A stretch of DNA of 48,139 nt from an uncultured Gemmatimonadales bacterium. GTDB lineage: Bacteria; Gemmatimonadota; Gemmatimonadetes; Longimicrobiales; Gaopeijiaceae. The stretch spans positions 1 through 48,139 of the forward strand of contig CALJKZ010000375.1 in NCBI GenBank assembly GCA_937983085.1. Reading direction: 5' to 3'. A program made the position numbers and the translations under genes. The notes beneath the pieces were generated by a model. The model saw only the letters and a program-made list of their open reading frames with translations. It had not been told where the DNA came from and searched no databases. Positions 9,091 to 17,659 of the stretch are shown piece after piece (position 1 is the stretch's first letter; the number at the start of each line of letters is the position of its first letter).

Positions 9091-9093
9091 GAG

Positions 9094-9130
9094 CAAGAAA
9101 AGAGGCCACCCCCTCTCGGGAGTGGCCTCT
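9094..9130 (-). terminator. Intrinsic terminator of the exbB-like gene
   Basis: A 9-bp perfect stem (agaggccac at 9101-9109 with gtggcctct at 9122-9130) encloses a 12-base loop. Read on the minus strand it is followed by TTTTCTT. It lies 46 bases after the exbB-like stop. In the plus direction there is no T tract, so it serves mainly the leftward gene but separates the two convergent units. Confidence 0.85.
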
Positions 9131-9175
9131 CGCTCACAGCCTGCGGGGCGTCGAGGCCCCGCTCAGCTCGTCAGG

Positions 9176-9868
9176 TCAGCTGGCGCGACCCGTCTCGATG
9201 GCGTGGAGCATGTCGACCATCTTCTGGGCCGACTCCTCCATGTCGATGACGAGGCTGTCGATGCGGGCCACGAAGTAGTTGTGGCCGACCGACACCGGGA
9301 TCGCGATGACGAGACCGGCGGCCGTCGTGAGGAGAGCGACCTTGATGCCGCCCGCAACCAGCGTGGCTTCCACCTCACCGGCCTGCTCGATGGACTGGAA
9401 CGCGATGATCATCCCGATCACCGTTCCGAGGAAGCCGAGGAGCGGCGCGATGTTGGTGAGCGTGGCGAGGACCACCAGGCCCTTCTCCAGCTTGCTCATC
9501 TCGATGAGGCCCTGGTTCTCGATGGCCTTCATCACCCGGTCGGTCCCCTCTTCATGACGCTCGAGGCCGGCGTAGAGGATGTTGGCGGCCGGGGAATCGG
9601 TGTCCCGGGTGAGCTCGAGGGCCTCACGGATCCGCTGCTGAACGAGGAGTTCGTCCACGTCCTTGAGGATGCGCTTCGTCTTGGAAGCCTTCGCGGTGAG
9701 CGAGATAAACTTCCAGATGATGACGATGATGCCGAGCCCGAGACAGAAGGCCAGCGGCCACCGCATGAAGCCCATTCCCTCCCAGTTCGTGGCCATCTGC
9801 TCCTGCCACGTCAATTCAGGAGCATCCATGCCCGGGATCTGAAGCAGGGCAGCGTACAGTTGGACCAA
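9176..9868 (-). CDS. MotA/TolQ/ExbB family proton channel protein
   Basis: 230 residues with the family's three membrane helices: WPLAFCLGLGIIVIIWKF (about 37-54), LATLTNIAPLLGFLGTVIG (about 132-150) and VALLTTAAGLVIAIPVSV (about 173-190). The segment between helices 2 and 3 carries the conserved LLGFLGTVIGMI and ALLTTAAGL motifs that line the proton path. Such proteins use the proton gradient to energise TonB-type or Tol-type work across the envelope. The start is TTG 9868, with GGAGG five bases upstream. No ExbD or TonB partner lies next to it, so the partner must be elsewhere; the TonB-dependent receptor at 45093 is one possible client. Confidence 0.92.
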   Translation of the reverse strand: MVQLYAALLQIPGMDAPELTWQEQMATNWEGMGFMRWPLAFCLGLGIIVIIWKFISLTAKASKTKRILKDVDELLVQQRIREALELTRDTDSPAANILYAGLERHEEGTDRVMKAIENQGLIEMSKLEKGLVVLATLTNIAPLLGFLGTVIGMIIAFQSIEQAGEVEATLVAGGIKVALLTTAAGLVIAIPVSVGHNYFVARIDSLVIDMEESAQKMVDMLHAIETGRAS

Positions 9869-9909
9869 GGGGACCTCCAGCCAGGTTTCTTCGTGTTATC
9901 GAGACAAGA

Positions 9910-9940
9910 GCCCTCCCTACCGAGTCTCCGGAGGAAGGGC
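9910..9940 (-). other. Leader stem-loop before the exbB-like gene
   Basis: On the minus-strand RNA, GCCCTTCC (9940-9933) pairs with GGGAGGGC (9917-9910). All eight pairs form, one as U-G. It is followed by UCUUGUCU. On the plus strand the U-G becomes C-A, so the structure suits only leftward transcripts. It lies downstream of both the ABC operon and the promoter at 9960-9988, so it could be the ABC operon terminator, a leader attenuator, or both. Confidence 0.4.
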
Positions 9941-9959
9941 GGGGGCTCAAGAGGCTCGC

Positions 9960-9988
9960 AACATGGCAGAGCCCAGAAAACGTGTCAA
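9960..9988 (-). promoter_or_regulatory. Candidate sigma70-type promoter for the exbB-like gene
   Basis: Read leftwards, a perfect TTGACA (9988-9983) is followed by a 17-base spacer and CATGTT (9965-9960). The -35 is consensus; the -10 matches TATAAT at only three of six positions. It begins seven bases after the ABC transporter stop and about 90 bases before the exbB-like start. Confidence 0.45.
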
Positions 9989-9995
9989 CCCCTGT

Positions 9996-11009
9996 TTAGA
10001 CCTTGAAATAAGGGTGATGACACGCCGCGGAATGGCCATCTCCCGCCGTTTCCGCATGAGGGTATACGGTGCTGCAGCGCTCGTCTTTCCGGGGGTTCGG
10101 ACAGCGGGGATGAAAGGGGCAACCCGACGGTGGATCGCTGGGACTCGGCACGTCCCCGGAGAGTACCACGCGCTCTCTCGTCTCCCTGCCCACGGGATCG
10201 GCTCGGGGCACCGCCGAGAGGAGGGCGTGGGTGTACGGATGCCGGGGGTCCCGATACAGATCGTCGGAGGCCGCGGTCTCGGCGATGCGTCCGAGATACA
10301 TGACCGCCACGCGATCGCTCACGTGCTCCACCAGCGCGAGGTCGTGGGCGATGAAGAGGTAGGTGAGGCCCAGCTCACGCTGCAGATCCTCCAGGAGGTT
10401 CACGACCTGCGCCTGCACCGATACGTCCAGAGCGCTCACCGGCTCGTCGAGGACCAGGAAGTCGGGCTCGACGGACAAGGCTCGCGCGATGCCCAGGCGT
10501 TGCCTTTGTCCACCGCTGAACTCGTGGGGATAACGATCGATGTGCTCGGATCGGAGCCCGACGCGCTCCAGGAGCTCGACGGCGCGGTCTCTCCGATTGG
10601 GGAGGCCGAGGCCGTGGACCTTCAAGGCCTCCTCGAGCATGGCGCCGACGGACATCCTGGGGTTCAACGACCCGAAAGGGTCCTGGAACACGATCTGGGC
10701 CCGTCGCCGTAGCTTGCGTAGTCCGTCCCTGTCCAGGGCACCGACGTCCTGACCGTCGAAGAGAACCGTTCCGGCCGTCGGCTCGAGGAGTCGGAGCACC
10801 GCGCGGCCCGTCGTGGACTTGCCGCACCCCGACTCACCCACCAACCCCAGGGTCTCCCCGGGCCAGAGGTCGAAGTCGACCCCGTCGACGGCCTTCACGT
10901 GTCCCACGACTCGGCCGAACGTGCCCTTCCGGATGGGAAAGTGCTTCTTCAGGCCGCGAACGCTCAGGAGGGGCGGTCGGGACCGGTCGATGGCGGGCTT
11001 GGGCGTCAT
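9996..11009 (-). CDS. Peptide/nickel ABC transporter ATP-binding protein (DppF/OppF type)
   Basis: About 337 residues. Walker A is GESGCGKST, the Q-loop FQDPFGSLNPRMSVG, the signature SGGQRQR, Walker B LVLDEPVSALD and the switch His IAHDLALV. The C-terminal oligopeptide-transporter extension is present (RHPYTHALLSAVP and CPFHPRCP). It powers import through the two permeases as a heterodimer with the DppD-type subunit. The start is ATG 11009, overlapping the upstream stop as ATGA; an in-frame codon at 11027 is less likely. It is the last gene of the ABC operon. Confidence 0.94.
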   Translation of the reverse strand: MTPKPAIDRSRPPLLSVRGLKKHFPIRKGTFGRVVGHVKAVDGVDFDLWPGETLGLVGESGCGKSTTGRAVLRLLEPTAGTVLFDGQDVGALDRDGLRKLRRRAQIVFQDPFGSLNPRMSVGAMLEEALKVHGLGLPNRRDRAVELLERVGLRSEHIDRYPHEFSGGQRQRLGIARALSVEPDFLVLDEPVSALDVSVQAQVVNLLEDLQRELGLTYLFIAHDLALVEHVSDRVAVMYLGRIAETAASDDLYRDPRHPYTHALLSAVPRADPVGRETRERVVLSGDVPSPSDPPSGCPFHPRCPNPRKDERCSTVYPHAETAGDGHSAACHHPYFKV

Positions 11010-12013
11010 GACTCCACCCGCCAACAACGAGCGGAGCGGTCCGGCCCCAGCTCATGCAACGTCTGGGCACGCTCGCACCCCTCGCCGGCCACGGCGCATC
11101 GGTCCTGGAAGCGACACCCGTCAGGCCACGCGATGGGATTCGGCACGGTGCCCGGGATGGACTGGAGCCTCTGCCCTGGATCTTCCACGGACGGGAGAGA
11201 TTCCAGGAGCCCCCGGGTGTAGGGATGCTTGGGATCCTGGAAGATCTCGTACACCGTTCCGGTTTCCACGACCTGGCCCGCATACATCACGACGACGCGG
11301 TCGCAGACCTCGGCCACGACGCCCAGGTCGTGGGTGATGAGAAGCACCGCCATGCCGTGACTGTCGCGCAGGCTCGCCAGCAGCTCGAGAATCTGGGCCT
11401 GAATGGTCACGTCGAGAGCCGTCGTCGGCTCGTCGGCGATGAGGAGCTTGGGCTCGCACGACAGCGCCATGGCGATCATCACCCGCTGCCGCATCCCTCC
11501 GGACAGTTGATGGGGGTACTCGTCCACCCTCCGATGCGGCTCCGGAATCCCCACCTCGGTGAGAAGGCGGACGGCCTCGGCGCGAGCACCCCTCCGATCC
11601 AGGCCCCTGTGGAGTCGGAGCGCCTCACCGATCTGGTCGCCCACCCTGTAGACCGGGTTCAGGGAGCTCATGGGCTCCTGGAAGATCATTGAGATCTCGT
11701 TGCCCCTGAGACTCCGCATCCGCTTCTCCGCGGCCCCAACCAGCTCTTCACCACGGAAGCGGATGGAGCTGCCCTCTTGGATCTGCGCAGGAGGCTGCGG
11801 CAGGAGCCCGAGGATGGAGAGCGACGTCACCGTTTTCCCGCACCCCGATTCACCGACGATGCCCAAGGTCTCCTGCGGTCGAACGTCGAAGGACACACCA
11901 TCGACGGCGCGGGCAACGCCCTGATCGGTAAGAAACCAGGTACGAAGGTCCTCGACGGTGAGGAGCGACTCGCTCTGTACCACCTGGCCCCCGCCCGCCG
12001 AACCGTCCGTCAC
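11006..12013 (-). CDS. Peptide/nickel ABC transporter ATP-binding protein (DppD/OppD type)
   Basis: About 335 residues from GTG 12013, which overlaps the DppC stop as GTGA. Codons upstream in this frame encode arginine/proline-rich shadow sequence. Motifs are Walker A GESGCGKTVTS, Q-loop IFQEPMSSLNPVYRVG, signature LSGGMRQRV, Walker B LLIADEPTTALDV and LITHDLGVVAEVCDRV. The C-terminal KHPYTRGLLESLP and Cys-rich GCRFQDRCAVAGEGC segment is typical of DppD. It sits at the cytoplasmic face and pairs with the DppF-type protein. Confidence 0.94.
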   Translation of the reverse strand: MTDGSAGGGQVVQSESLLTVEDLRTWFLTDQGVARAVDGVSFDVRPQETLGIVGESGCGKTVTSLSILGLLPQPPAQIQEGSSIRFRGEELVGAAEKRMRSLRGNEISMIFQEPMSSLNPVYRVGDQIGEALRLHRGLDRRGARAEAVRLLTEVGIPEPHRRVDEYPHQLSGGMRQRVMIAMALSCEPKLLIADEPTTALDVTIQAQILELLASLRDSHGMAVLLITHDLGVVAEVCDRVVVMYAGQVVETGTVYEIFQDPKHPYTRGLLESLPSVEDPGQRLQSIPGTVPNPIAWPDGCRFQDRCAVAGEGCERAQTLHELGPDRSARCWRVES

Positions 12014-13179
12014 GACCGGAGCCTCGGGTCCAGGGCGTCCCTCAAGCCGTCGCCCACCAGGTTGAAGGACAGCACGGTGAAGACGATGGCCAGGCCCGGG
12101 AAGGTGGAGAGCCACCACGCCCCGAGGAGGTTGTTGCGTCCGGAAGCCACCATCGTCCCCCACGAGGGCGTCGGCGGCTGAACGCCGAGGCCCAGGAAGG
12201 AGAGTCCGGCCTCCAGGACGATGGTGTTTCCGATTCCCAGCGTCGCGGCGACGATGACCGGGGCCAGAGCGTTGGGGACGAGGTGGCGCAGAATGATCCG
12301 CTTCTTGGGATAGCCCAGGGCCTCGGCCGCCTGGACGAACTCCCTTTCGCGGAGGCTGAGGACTTCGCCCCGTACGATCCGGGCGGTAGACGGCCAGAGC
12401 GTGAGGCCGAGGACGGTGATGATGAGGAAGATGGACGGTTCGAAGATGGCGATGATGGTGATGAGGAGGATGAGCCTCGGGAACGAGATCACCATGTCGA
12501 CGAACCGCATGATGGCGCCATCGACGATTCCCCCGAAGAAGCCGGCCACGGCCCCGAGAAGCGTCCCGATGGTCACGGAGATTCCCACGGCGACGAACCC
12601 GATGCTCAGCGAGATGCGGGCGCCGTAGAGCAAGCGGGAGAAGACATCACGCGCGAACTGGTCGGTGCCCAAAGGGTGCTCCGCCGACATCCCGACGAGC
12701 CGGTCGGTGAGGAGGTCGTATTGGGTGTTGGGATCGTGGGGTGCGATGAAGGGGGTGACCAGAGAGACGAGGTACAGCCCCGCGATGACCAGCAGGCCGG
12801 CCACGGCCGTTCTGTTCTTGGAGAACGCTCGTACCGCCAGATCCCACTGGCTGACCCCCACGGTGGTCAGGCGCCCTGCTTCACCGATCTCCCGCCACGA
12901 CCACACCCAACTGGCCACCAACCCGGAGACGAGCGTGAACAGGGCGATCCGCTCATCCCACGCACCCGACCCGGCGGCGAGAACCCTGTCCGTCCGGGTC
13001 ACGAGGATGGCGATCATGCCGACCCAGGTCATGAGCGCCATGGCTCCGGTGCCCCACCGTCCGACCAGGATCTGGGGCAGCCCCGGCAGCACGGCCGACA
13101 GGGCCCGCCCCCCCGGCCGACGCGTCGGATCGACGGGTATGGCCGGTGCGTCCCGGACCCCGCTCGACGGACTACTCAT
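12010..13179 (-). CDS. Peptide/nickel ABC transporter permease (DppC type) with extra N-terminal helices
   Basis: 389 residues from ATG 13179, overlapping the DppB stop by 8 bases. From about residue 117 it is a canonical DppC: AFSKNRTAVAGLLVIAGLY, PFIAPHDPNTQYD, HPLGTDQFARDVFSRLLYGAR, and the EAA loop AAEALGYPKKRIILRHLVPN that contacts the ATPases. The first 116 residues are additional, with LPGLPQILVGRWGTG and two helices at about 43-60 and 77-95. A similar PGxxQ-type two-helix module is found fused to some other importer permeases. It forms the inner-membrane channel with DppB. Confidence 0.92.
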   Translation of the reverse strand: MSSPSSGVRDAPAIPVDPTRRPGGRALSAVLPGLPQILVGRWGTGAMALMTWVGMIAILVTRTDRVLAAGSGAWDERIALFTLVSGLVASWVWSWREIGEAGRLTTVGVSQWDLAVRAFSKNRTAVAGLLVIAGLYLVSLVTPFIAPHDPNTQYDLLTDRLVGMSAEHPLGTDQFARDVFSRLLYGARISLSIGFVAVGISVTIGTLLGAVAGFFGGIVDGAIMRFVDMVISFPRLILLITIIAIFEPSIFLIITVLGLTLWPSTARIVRGEVLSLREREFVQAAEALGYPKKRIILRHLVPNALAPVIVAATLGIGNTIVLEAGLSFLGLGVQPPTPSWGTMVASGRNNLLGAWWLSTFPGLAIVFTVLSFNLVGDGLRDALDPRLRS

Positions 13180-14158
13180 ACCGGATCCGCGGGTCCACCA
13201 CGGCATACAGGAGATCGGCCACGAGATTGGCCACCACGACCATGGTCGCGAAGAAGAAGGCGCCGGCCATGACCACCGGGTAGTCTCGTTGGAAGATGGC
13301 CTCGACGATGAGCCGTCCCATGCCCGGCCAGGCAAAAATCGTCTCGATGAAGACGGTTCCGCTGAACAGGAAGGGTATGTAGAGACCCACCAGGGTGATG
13401 ATGGGGAGCAGAGCGTTCCTGAGGGCGTGCTTGAACACCACGGTCCTCTCCGGGAGGCCCTTCGCGTGGGCGGTTCGGACGAAGTCCTGCCGCACGACTT
13501 CCAGCATGCTTCCCCGCATGTACCGGGCGATCCCGGCCATGAGAACGAGGGCCAGCGAAAGCGTCGGCAGAACGAGGTGCCTGACCCGGTCCGCGATCCT
13601 CCCCGCCGCCGACAGGAACTCGTACTCCGTGCTGGTCATCCCGGACGCCGGGAAGTAGATGGGGAGCCCCCAGACGTTCCGGGCATAGAGGCTCATGGTG
13701 AGGATGAGCATCAGGGCCAGCCAGAACGACGGCATGGAGTAGAAGAAGAGAAGGACGACGCTGAGCGACGAATCGAGCGCCGAGTACTGACGGACGGCCT
13801 GGATGGTCCCCAGTACGATGCCGAACAGGAAGGCCACGACGAGGGCGCTGGCAGAGAGAATCAACGTGTTCGGGAGGAAGTCCAGAAGCACGTCGACCAC
13901 CGGTCGGGAGTGGGAGAACGAATACCCGAAGTCGCCGGTGAGCATGGCACCCACCCACTTCACGTACCGGATGTGCACGGGCTGATCCAGCCCGAAGTTC
14001 TCCCTCATCTGCTGGATGACCTCGTCGGTCACCCCCGGGGAAAGCAGCAGGAGCGTCGGGTCGCCTGGCGCCAAGTTCACCAGGAAGAAGATGATGGTGG
14101 CGATTCCCAGGACGAGCGGAACCGCTCCGAGCAGCCGTCGGACGACGAACTGGGTCAT
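13172..14158 (-). CDS. Peptide/nickel ABC transporter permease (DppB type)
   Basis: 328 residues, the usual DppB length. The N-terminus MTQFVVRRLLGAVPLVLGI is typical, followed by FFLVNLAPGDP and DQPVHIRYVKWVG, then six membrane segments and an EAA loop in DFVRTAHAKGLPERTVVFKH. The C-terminus is LADLLYAVVDPRIRYE, the standard DppB ending. It forms the translocation path with the DppC-type protein. The start lies 62 bases after the binding-protein stop, in the same operon. Confidence 0.95.
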   Translation of the reverse strand: MTQFVVRRLLGAVPLVLGIATIIFFLVNLAPGDPTLLLLSPGVTDEVIQQMRENFGLDQPVHIRYVKWVGAMLTGDFGYSFSHSRPVVDVLLDFLPNTLILSASALVVAFLFGIVLGTIQAVRQYSALDSSLSVVLLFFYSMPSFWLALMLILTMSLYARNVWGLPIYFPASGMTSTEYEFLSAAGRIADRVRHLVLPTLSLALVLMAGIARYMRGSMLEVVRQDFVRTAHAKGLPERTVVFKHALRNALLPIITLVGLYIPFLFSGTVFIETIFAWPGMGRLIVEAIFQRDYPVVMAGAFFFATMVVVANLVADLLYAVVDPRIRYE

Positions 14159-14220
14159 GGAAGAACGAGCCGGGCGCTACCGATCCGTCGGGTCACGTCG
14201 GATGTCGCCGGCAGTTCAGC

Positions 14221-15972
14221 TCACCGAGCCGCTGGATCGATGTACCAGTCCTTGACGTTCAACCAGACACCCCGCTGGTCCATGGTCACGTTCTCCATCC
14301 TCGACGAGACACCCACCAGACGGCTCGGGAAGTAGAAGAAAAGGTAGGGCTGCTCCTCGATGACCACGTTCTGGTACTCGGCCCACAGCTCCCGAGCGAC
14401 AGCCCGGTCCACCGCGGTCCCAAGCTCCACAAGTAGGCGGTCGATCTCCGGGTTGCGCGTGCCCGACCAGGCGAACGGCTGGTCGATACGGTCGGAGTGG
14501 AAGAGATCCATGTCGTCGAGCTTGAACTCCACGACCCATCCCATCACCACGCCATCGAAGTTACGGAGATCCGGCGTGTTGATGTCCTGGAGGAGCGTGG
14601 CCCATTCGACGACCTGAGGCTGAACGTCCACGCCGATGTCGGCGAGCTGGAACTGCATGATCTCGGCGATGTCCTGCCGCTGCTGATTGCCCTGGTTGTA
14701 CTTCACGGAGATGGACAGGGGCACGCCTTCGGCGTTCTCCCGGACCCCGTCACCGTCGCGGTCGGTCCACCCGGCCTCGTCGAGGAGGGCCGCCGCGCCC
14801 TCGGGATCGTAGTCGATGGGCTGGATTCGACCCTCATCGAAGGCCCAGTGGAAGGGCGGAACGCTGGAGTGCGCCACGGTGCCGTACCCCTGCAGGATGG
14901 CTTCGACGATGCTCTCCCGGTCGGTACCCATGGCGATGGCACGACGCACCCGCGGGTCCTCGAGCTGCGGACGGCGCGCGTTCCAACCCACGAAGACGTA
15001 CTGACGGGCGGGGAAGTCGATGAGCTCGGAGTTGGGGTCGTCCAGGATGCGCTGCGCCTGATCAGGCGCGACGCCCGAGTACACGTCGATGTTCTGCGTC
15101 AGGAGCTCGGTGAGAAGCGTCGTCTGCTCCGGAATCACCCGGTAGATGTACCGGTCAAGGAAGGGGCGTCCACCCAGCGCTTCGGGGAACGCCGGATTCG
15201 CCTCGAAGACCCACCGGTCCTGAGCGGCGTGGGAGTAGAAGACGAAAGGACCGTTGCCCACCGGGCACTGCGTACCGAACGGGTGCTGCTTCAAGTCCTG
15301 GGGCGGTACGTCGCCGAGGAGGTGCTCGGGAAGAATGCCCAGACTCCGAAACGGATCGAGGAACTCGGCGTGAGGCTCCATACGGATCCGCACCGTGAAG
15401 TCGTCGATGACCTCGACGCCTTCGGGCCCCTGGACGTACCGGTCCCAGAAGGCCGCGTTCGGGAACGCCGTCAGGGGGTTCGTGACGGTCTCGTAGGTGA
15501 ACGCGACGTCTTCCGCCGTGGTCTGCTCCCCATCGTGCCAGTACACGTCCCTGCGCAGATGGAACGTCACCGACGTGTTGTCTTCAGCCACCTCGAACCG
15601 CTCGGCAAGGTACGGCCGGGGCTCCAGATTCGCGTCGGAGTCGATGAGGGTCATCCGGTTGACGAACTGCTGGTGCTGCGTGGCGCTGTAAGCCGACGAC
15701 ACCGCACCGTTCATCCCGTCGGCAAGCTCCCCGATGGATCCGAGGACGGCCGTCCCTCCGTACCGCGGATCCTCGGGAACGGGGTTGGCTGTCCGCGCCT
15801 GAGCCACGTAGGCCTCGACGGCGGGGAGTACCTCCTGACAGAAGGCGACGTCGGGCACGGGTCGCTCCGTCGGCCCCGCATCGCACGCGGCCATGGAGGC
15901 GGCCAAGACCAGCACGGGCAGACCGCCGCGCCACTTCGGGCTCGGTCCGTGGAGCATCGATTCGTCTACCAT
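14221..15972 (-). CDS. ABC transporter substrate-binding lipoprotein, family 5 (DppA/OppA-like)
   Basis: About 583 residues from ATG 15972, with AAGGACGGA just upstream. In-frame ATGs at 15957, 15990 and 16053 remain possible. A lipoprotein signal ends at LVLAASMAAC, so the protein is anchored and faces the periplasm. The mature part has family 5 features: YLAERFEVAEDNTSVTFHLR, VYWHDGEQTTAEDVAFTYE, RRAIAMGTDRESIVEAIL and a conserved C-terminal EYQNVVIEEQPYLFFYFPS. It delivers peptides or similar ligands to the DppBC channel. DG-rich DRDGDGVRENAEG near residue 430 is a common insertion in this family. The ligand is unknown. Confidence 0.92.
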   Translation of the reverse strand: MVDESMLHGPSPKWRGGLPVLVLAASMAACDAGPTERPVPDVAFCQEVLPAVEAYVAQARTANPVPEDPRYGGTAVLGSIGELADGMNGAVSSAYSATQHQQFVNRMTLIDSDANLEPRPYLAERFEVAEDNTSVTFHLRRDVYWHDGEQTTAEDVAFTYETVTNPLTAFPNAAFWDRYVQGPEGVEVIDDFTVRIRMEPHAEFLDPFRSLGILPEHLLGDVPPQDLKQHPFGTQCPVGNGPFVFYSHAAQDRWVFEANPAFPEALGGRPFLDRYIYRVIPEQTTLLTELLTQNIDVYSGVAPDQAQRILDDPNSELIDFPARQYVFVGWNARRPQLEDPRVRRAIAMGTDRESIVEAILQGYGTVAHSSVPPFHWAFDEGRIQPIDYDPEGAAALLDEAGWTDRDGDGVRENAEGVPLSISVKYNQGNQQRQDIAEIMQFQLADIGVDVQPQVVEWATLLQDINTPDLRNFDGVVMGWVVEFKLDDMDLFHSDRIDQPFAWSGTRNPEIDRLLVELGTAVDRAVARELWAEYQNVVIEEQPYLFFYFPSRLVGVSSRMENVTMDQRGVWLNVKDWYIDPAAR

Positions 15973-16034
15973 TCCGTCCTTCCTCGCCATCGGATCTCTC
16001 GTCTTGGATGCGTCGGAGCGCCCACGCCTCGACC

Positions 16035-16868
16035 TCATCGTCGCCATGTCCACTCTGCCGTCGCGTACCGCTCCCTCGCCAGCCTCTCGAACGTCTCCAC
16101 TTCCTCGGGCCGGTACTCGGCATCCTCCCAGCTACCACCGAACTGCGACTGCACCGACTCCACGACGGCGTCCACGACGCTGTTCGAAGAAACGTCCAGG
16201 AACTCGGACAAGGTAGCAGGGGGATCTGGCTCCTCCACAGGCCCCTCCGTCAAGCGCCCCAAGAGCCCTTGGTCGCCCGCGAGGATGATGGATCCGTGCT
16301 GGAGGAGAGCGCCTTCGATGCGACACTGCGCACTGCCCACGAGTTTTCGACCTCGCGCCGTCACCTCTCCTCCCGCAGGGCTCTGGAAGCAAGGGCCGGC
16401 GTCCACGGACGGAGTACCGTTGTCGGCCGCCAGTGCCACCGGAGCGCCCAGGTCAGCCAGGGCAGAGGCGAGGGCTGCGTTGATGGACCGGTATGCCTGC
16501 CGTACCCCGCCCAAGGCGGCCGCCGGGGCCACCACCGCATAGGTCAACTCGGCATCGTGGAGGACCGCCCGACCACCGGTGGGCCGCCGCACGTAGTCCA
16601 CGCCCCGTCGGGAAGCCTCGCTTCTCGAGTACCGACCCGTCACCGGCTCGTTTCGGCCGAACGAAACGGTAGGTCGGGCCCACGAGTAGAGTCGAAGGAC
16701 CGCCTCACTCTCCCCGAGCTCGGCCGCGAGCGCATGATCGATGGCCATGTTGACGGCTCCCAGTCGGGGAGCGTCGCGGATGACTCTCCAGGAAAGACGC
16801 TCGACCGCTGGGTCGGTCTGCCTGGATGTCGGCGGTGACGTCGGGGAAGACATGGTGGAAGAGGGCAT
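16035..16868 (-). CDS. Lipoate-protein ligase A / LipM-type octanoyltransferase family
   Basis: About 277 residues from ATG 16868, two bases after the upstream stop. The BPL/LplA fold is clear: NMAIDHALAAELG, LRLYSWARPTVSFGRNEPV, the signature RRPTGGRAVLHDAELTYAVV that binds the acyl group, and the lysine loop RGRKLVGSAQCRIEGALLQHGS. A cysteine in GPCFQSPAGGE sits where LipM-type octanoyltransferases have their catalytic Cys, so transfer from octanoyl-ACP is as likely as ATP-dependent ligation. It would act in the cytosol on lipoyl domains. There is no obvious link to the peptide importer with which it shares an operon. Confidence 0.87.
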   Translation of the reverse strand: MPSSTMSSPTSPPTSRQTDPAVERLSWRVIRDAPRLGAVNMAIDHALAAELGESEAVLRLYSWARPTVSFGRNEPVTGRYSRSEASRRGVDYVRRPTGGRAVLHDAELTYAVVAPAAALGGVRQAYRSINAALASALADLGAPVALAADNGTPSVDAGPCFQSPAGGEVTARGRKLVGSAQCRIEGALLQHGSIILAGDQGLLGRLTEGPVEEPDPPATLSEFLDVSSNSVVDAVVESVQSQFGGSWEDAEYRPEEVETFERLARERYATAEWTWRR

Positions 16869-16870
16869 CC

Positions 16871-17557
16871 TCAGAAGTCGTAGCTGTCGCCCGGCTTCAT
16901 GATCTCCACCCGAGCCCGGTCGCCCACGGCGTCCCGAAACGCCTCCGCGTCCTGTTCGATGGGCGGCCACGTGTCGTAGTGACATGGGATGACCACGCTG
17001 GGCTCGATGAAGTCCACCGCCCGTACGGCGTCGTCGGGACCCATCGTGAAACGGTCTCCGATGGGAAGGACGGCCACGTCCACTTGACCATTCAGGAGCT
17101 GCATGTCGGTGAGGAGCGCGGTATCACCCGCGTGGTGGAATCGCTGACCGCTCGCGAGCTTGATGAGGAGACCGGCCGGGACCGTGGTGTAATCCCCGCC
17201 CCCCTCCAGGTCCAGCTTCCCGCCGTGAAGCGCCGGCGTCAGCTTCACATGGCCGAAGGGATACTGGACTCCGCCCCCGATGTGTTGGGGGCTACACGTG
17301 AAGCCGTGCTTGGCCTCGAAGTACGACGCGATCTCGAAGCTCGCGATGATGGTGGCGCCCGTCCGCCTCACCAGCGGCTCCACGTCGGTGACGTGGTCGA
17401 AATGCCCATGGGTGATCAGCACGAAGTCGGCCTCGATGTCGTCCAGCGACCCCGTGAAACCGGGATTGTCCTCGAAGTACGGGTCGATCACCAGGTGGGT
17501 ACCGTCGTCCGTCTCGATGGAAAAGGTCGCGTGTCCGTGAAAGGTCAGCTTCGCCAT
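16871..17557 (-). CDS. UPF0173 metallo-beta-lactamase-fold hydrolase
   Basis: 228 residues, the full length of the UPF0173/YtkL family. The N-terminus MAKLTFHGHATFSIETDDG is standard. The metal motif is ITHGHFDH. FHHAGDTALLTDM and PIGDRFTMGPDDAVRAVDF supply further ligands, and CHYDTWPPIEQD closes the site. It is a cytosolic metal-dependent hydrolase whose physiological substrate is not settled for the family. It is the first gene of the leftward seven-gene operon and is divergent from the regulator at 17660. Confidence 0.93.
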   Translation of the reverse strand: MAKLTFHGHATFSIETDDGTHLVIDPYFEDNPGFTGSLDDIEADFVLITHGHFDHVTDVEPLVRRTGATIIASFEIASYFEAKHGFTCSPQHIGGGVQYPFGHVKLTPALHGGKLDLEGGGDYTTVPAGLLIKLASGQRFHHAGDTALLTDMQLLNGQVDVAVLPIGDRFTMGPDDAVRAVDFIEPSVVIPCHYDTWPPIEQDAEAFRDAVGDRARVEIMKPGDSYDF

Positions 17558-17609
17558 GGGTCTCCTGTGGTTCGGGTCGAGAAGGTAGGCAGGCGGCTCT
17601 TACCCTCCT

Positions 17610-17621
17610 CTTATCGATAAG
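17610..17621. promoter_or_regulatory. Perfect 12-bp palindrome between divergent genes
   Basis: CTTATCGATAAG is a perfect palindrome in the 102-base gap between the UPF0173 gene and the membrane-anchored regulator gene. The AT-rich centre stands out in a GC-rich window. Its place between two divergent starts suits an operator for one or both genes, possibly the neighbouring regulator itself. No other copy was noticed in the window. Confidence 0.35.
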
Positions 17622-17659
17622 GTTGTTGCGATCCGCCCGCTCTCACCCGACGATGAGCC

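Noticed and set aside
14497..16542. 681-codon plus-strand open frame
   Set aside because: Antisense to the substrate-binding lipoprotein and the lipoate ligase family gene, both well supported by motifs.
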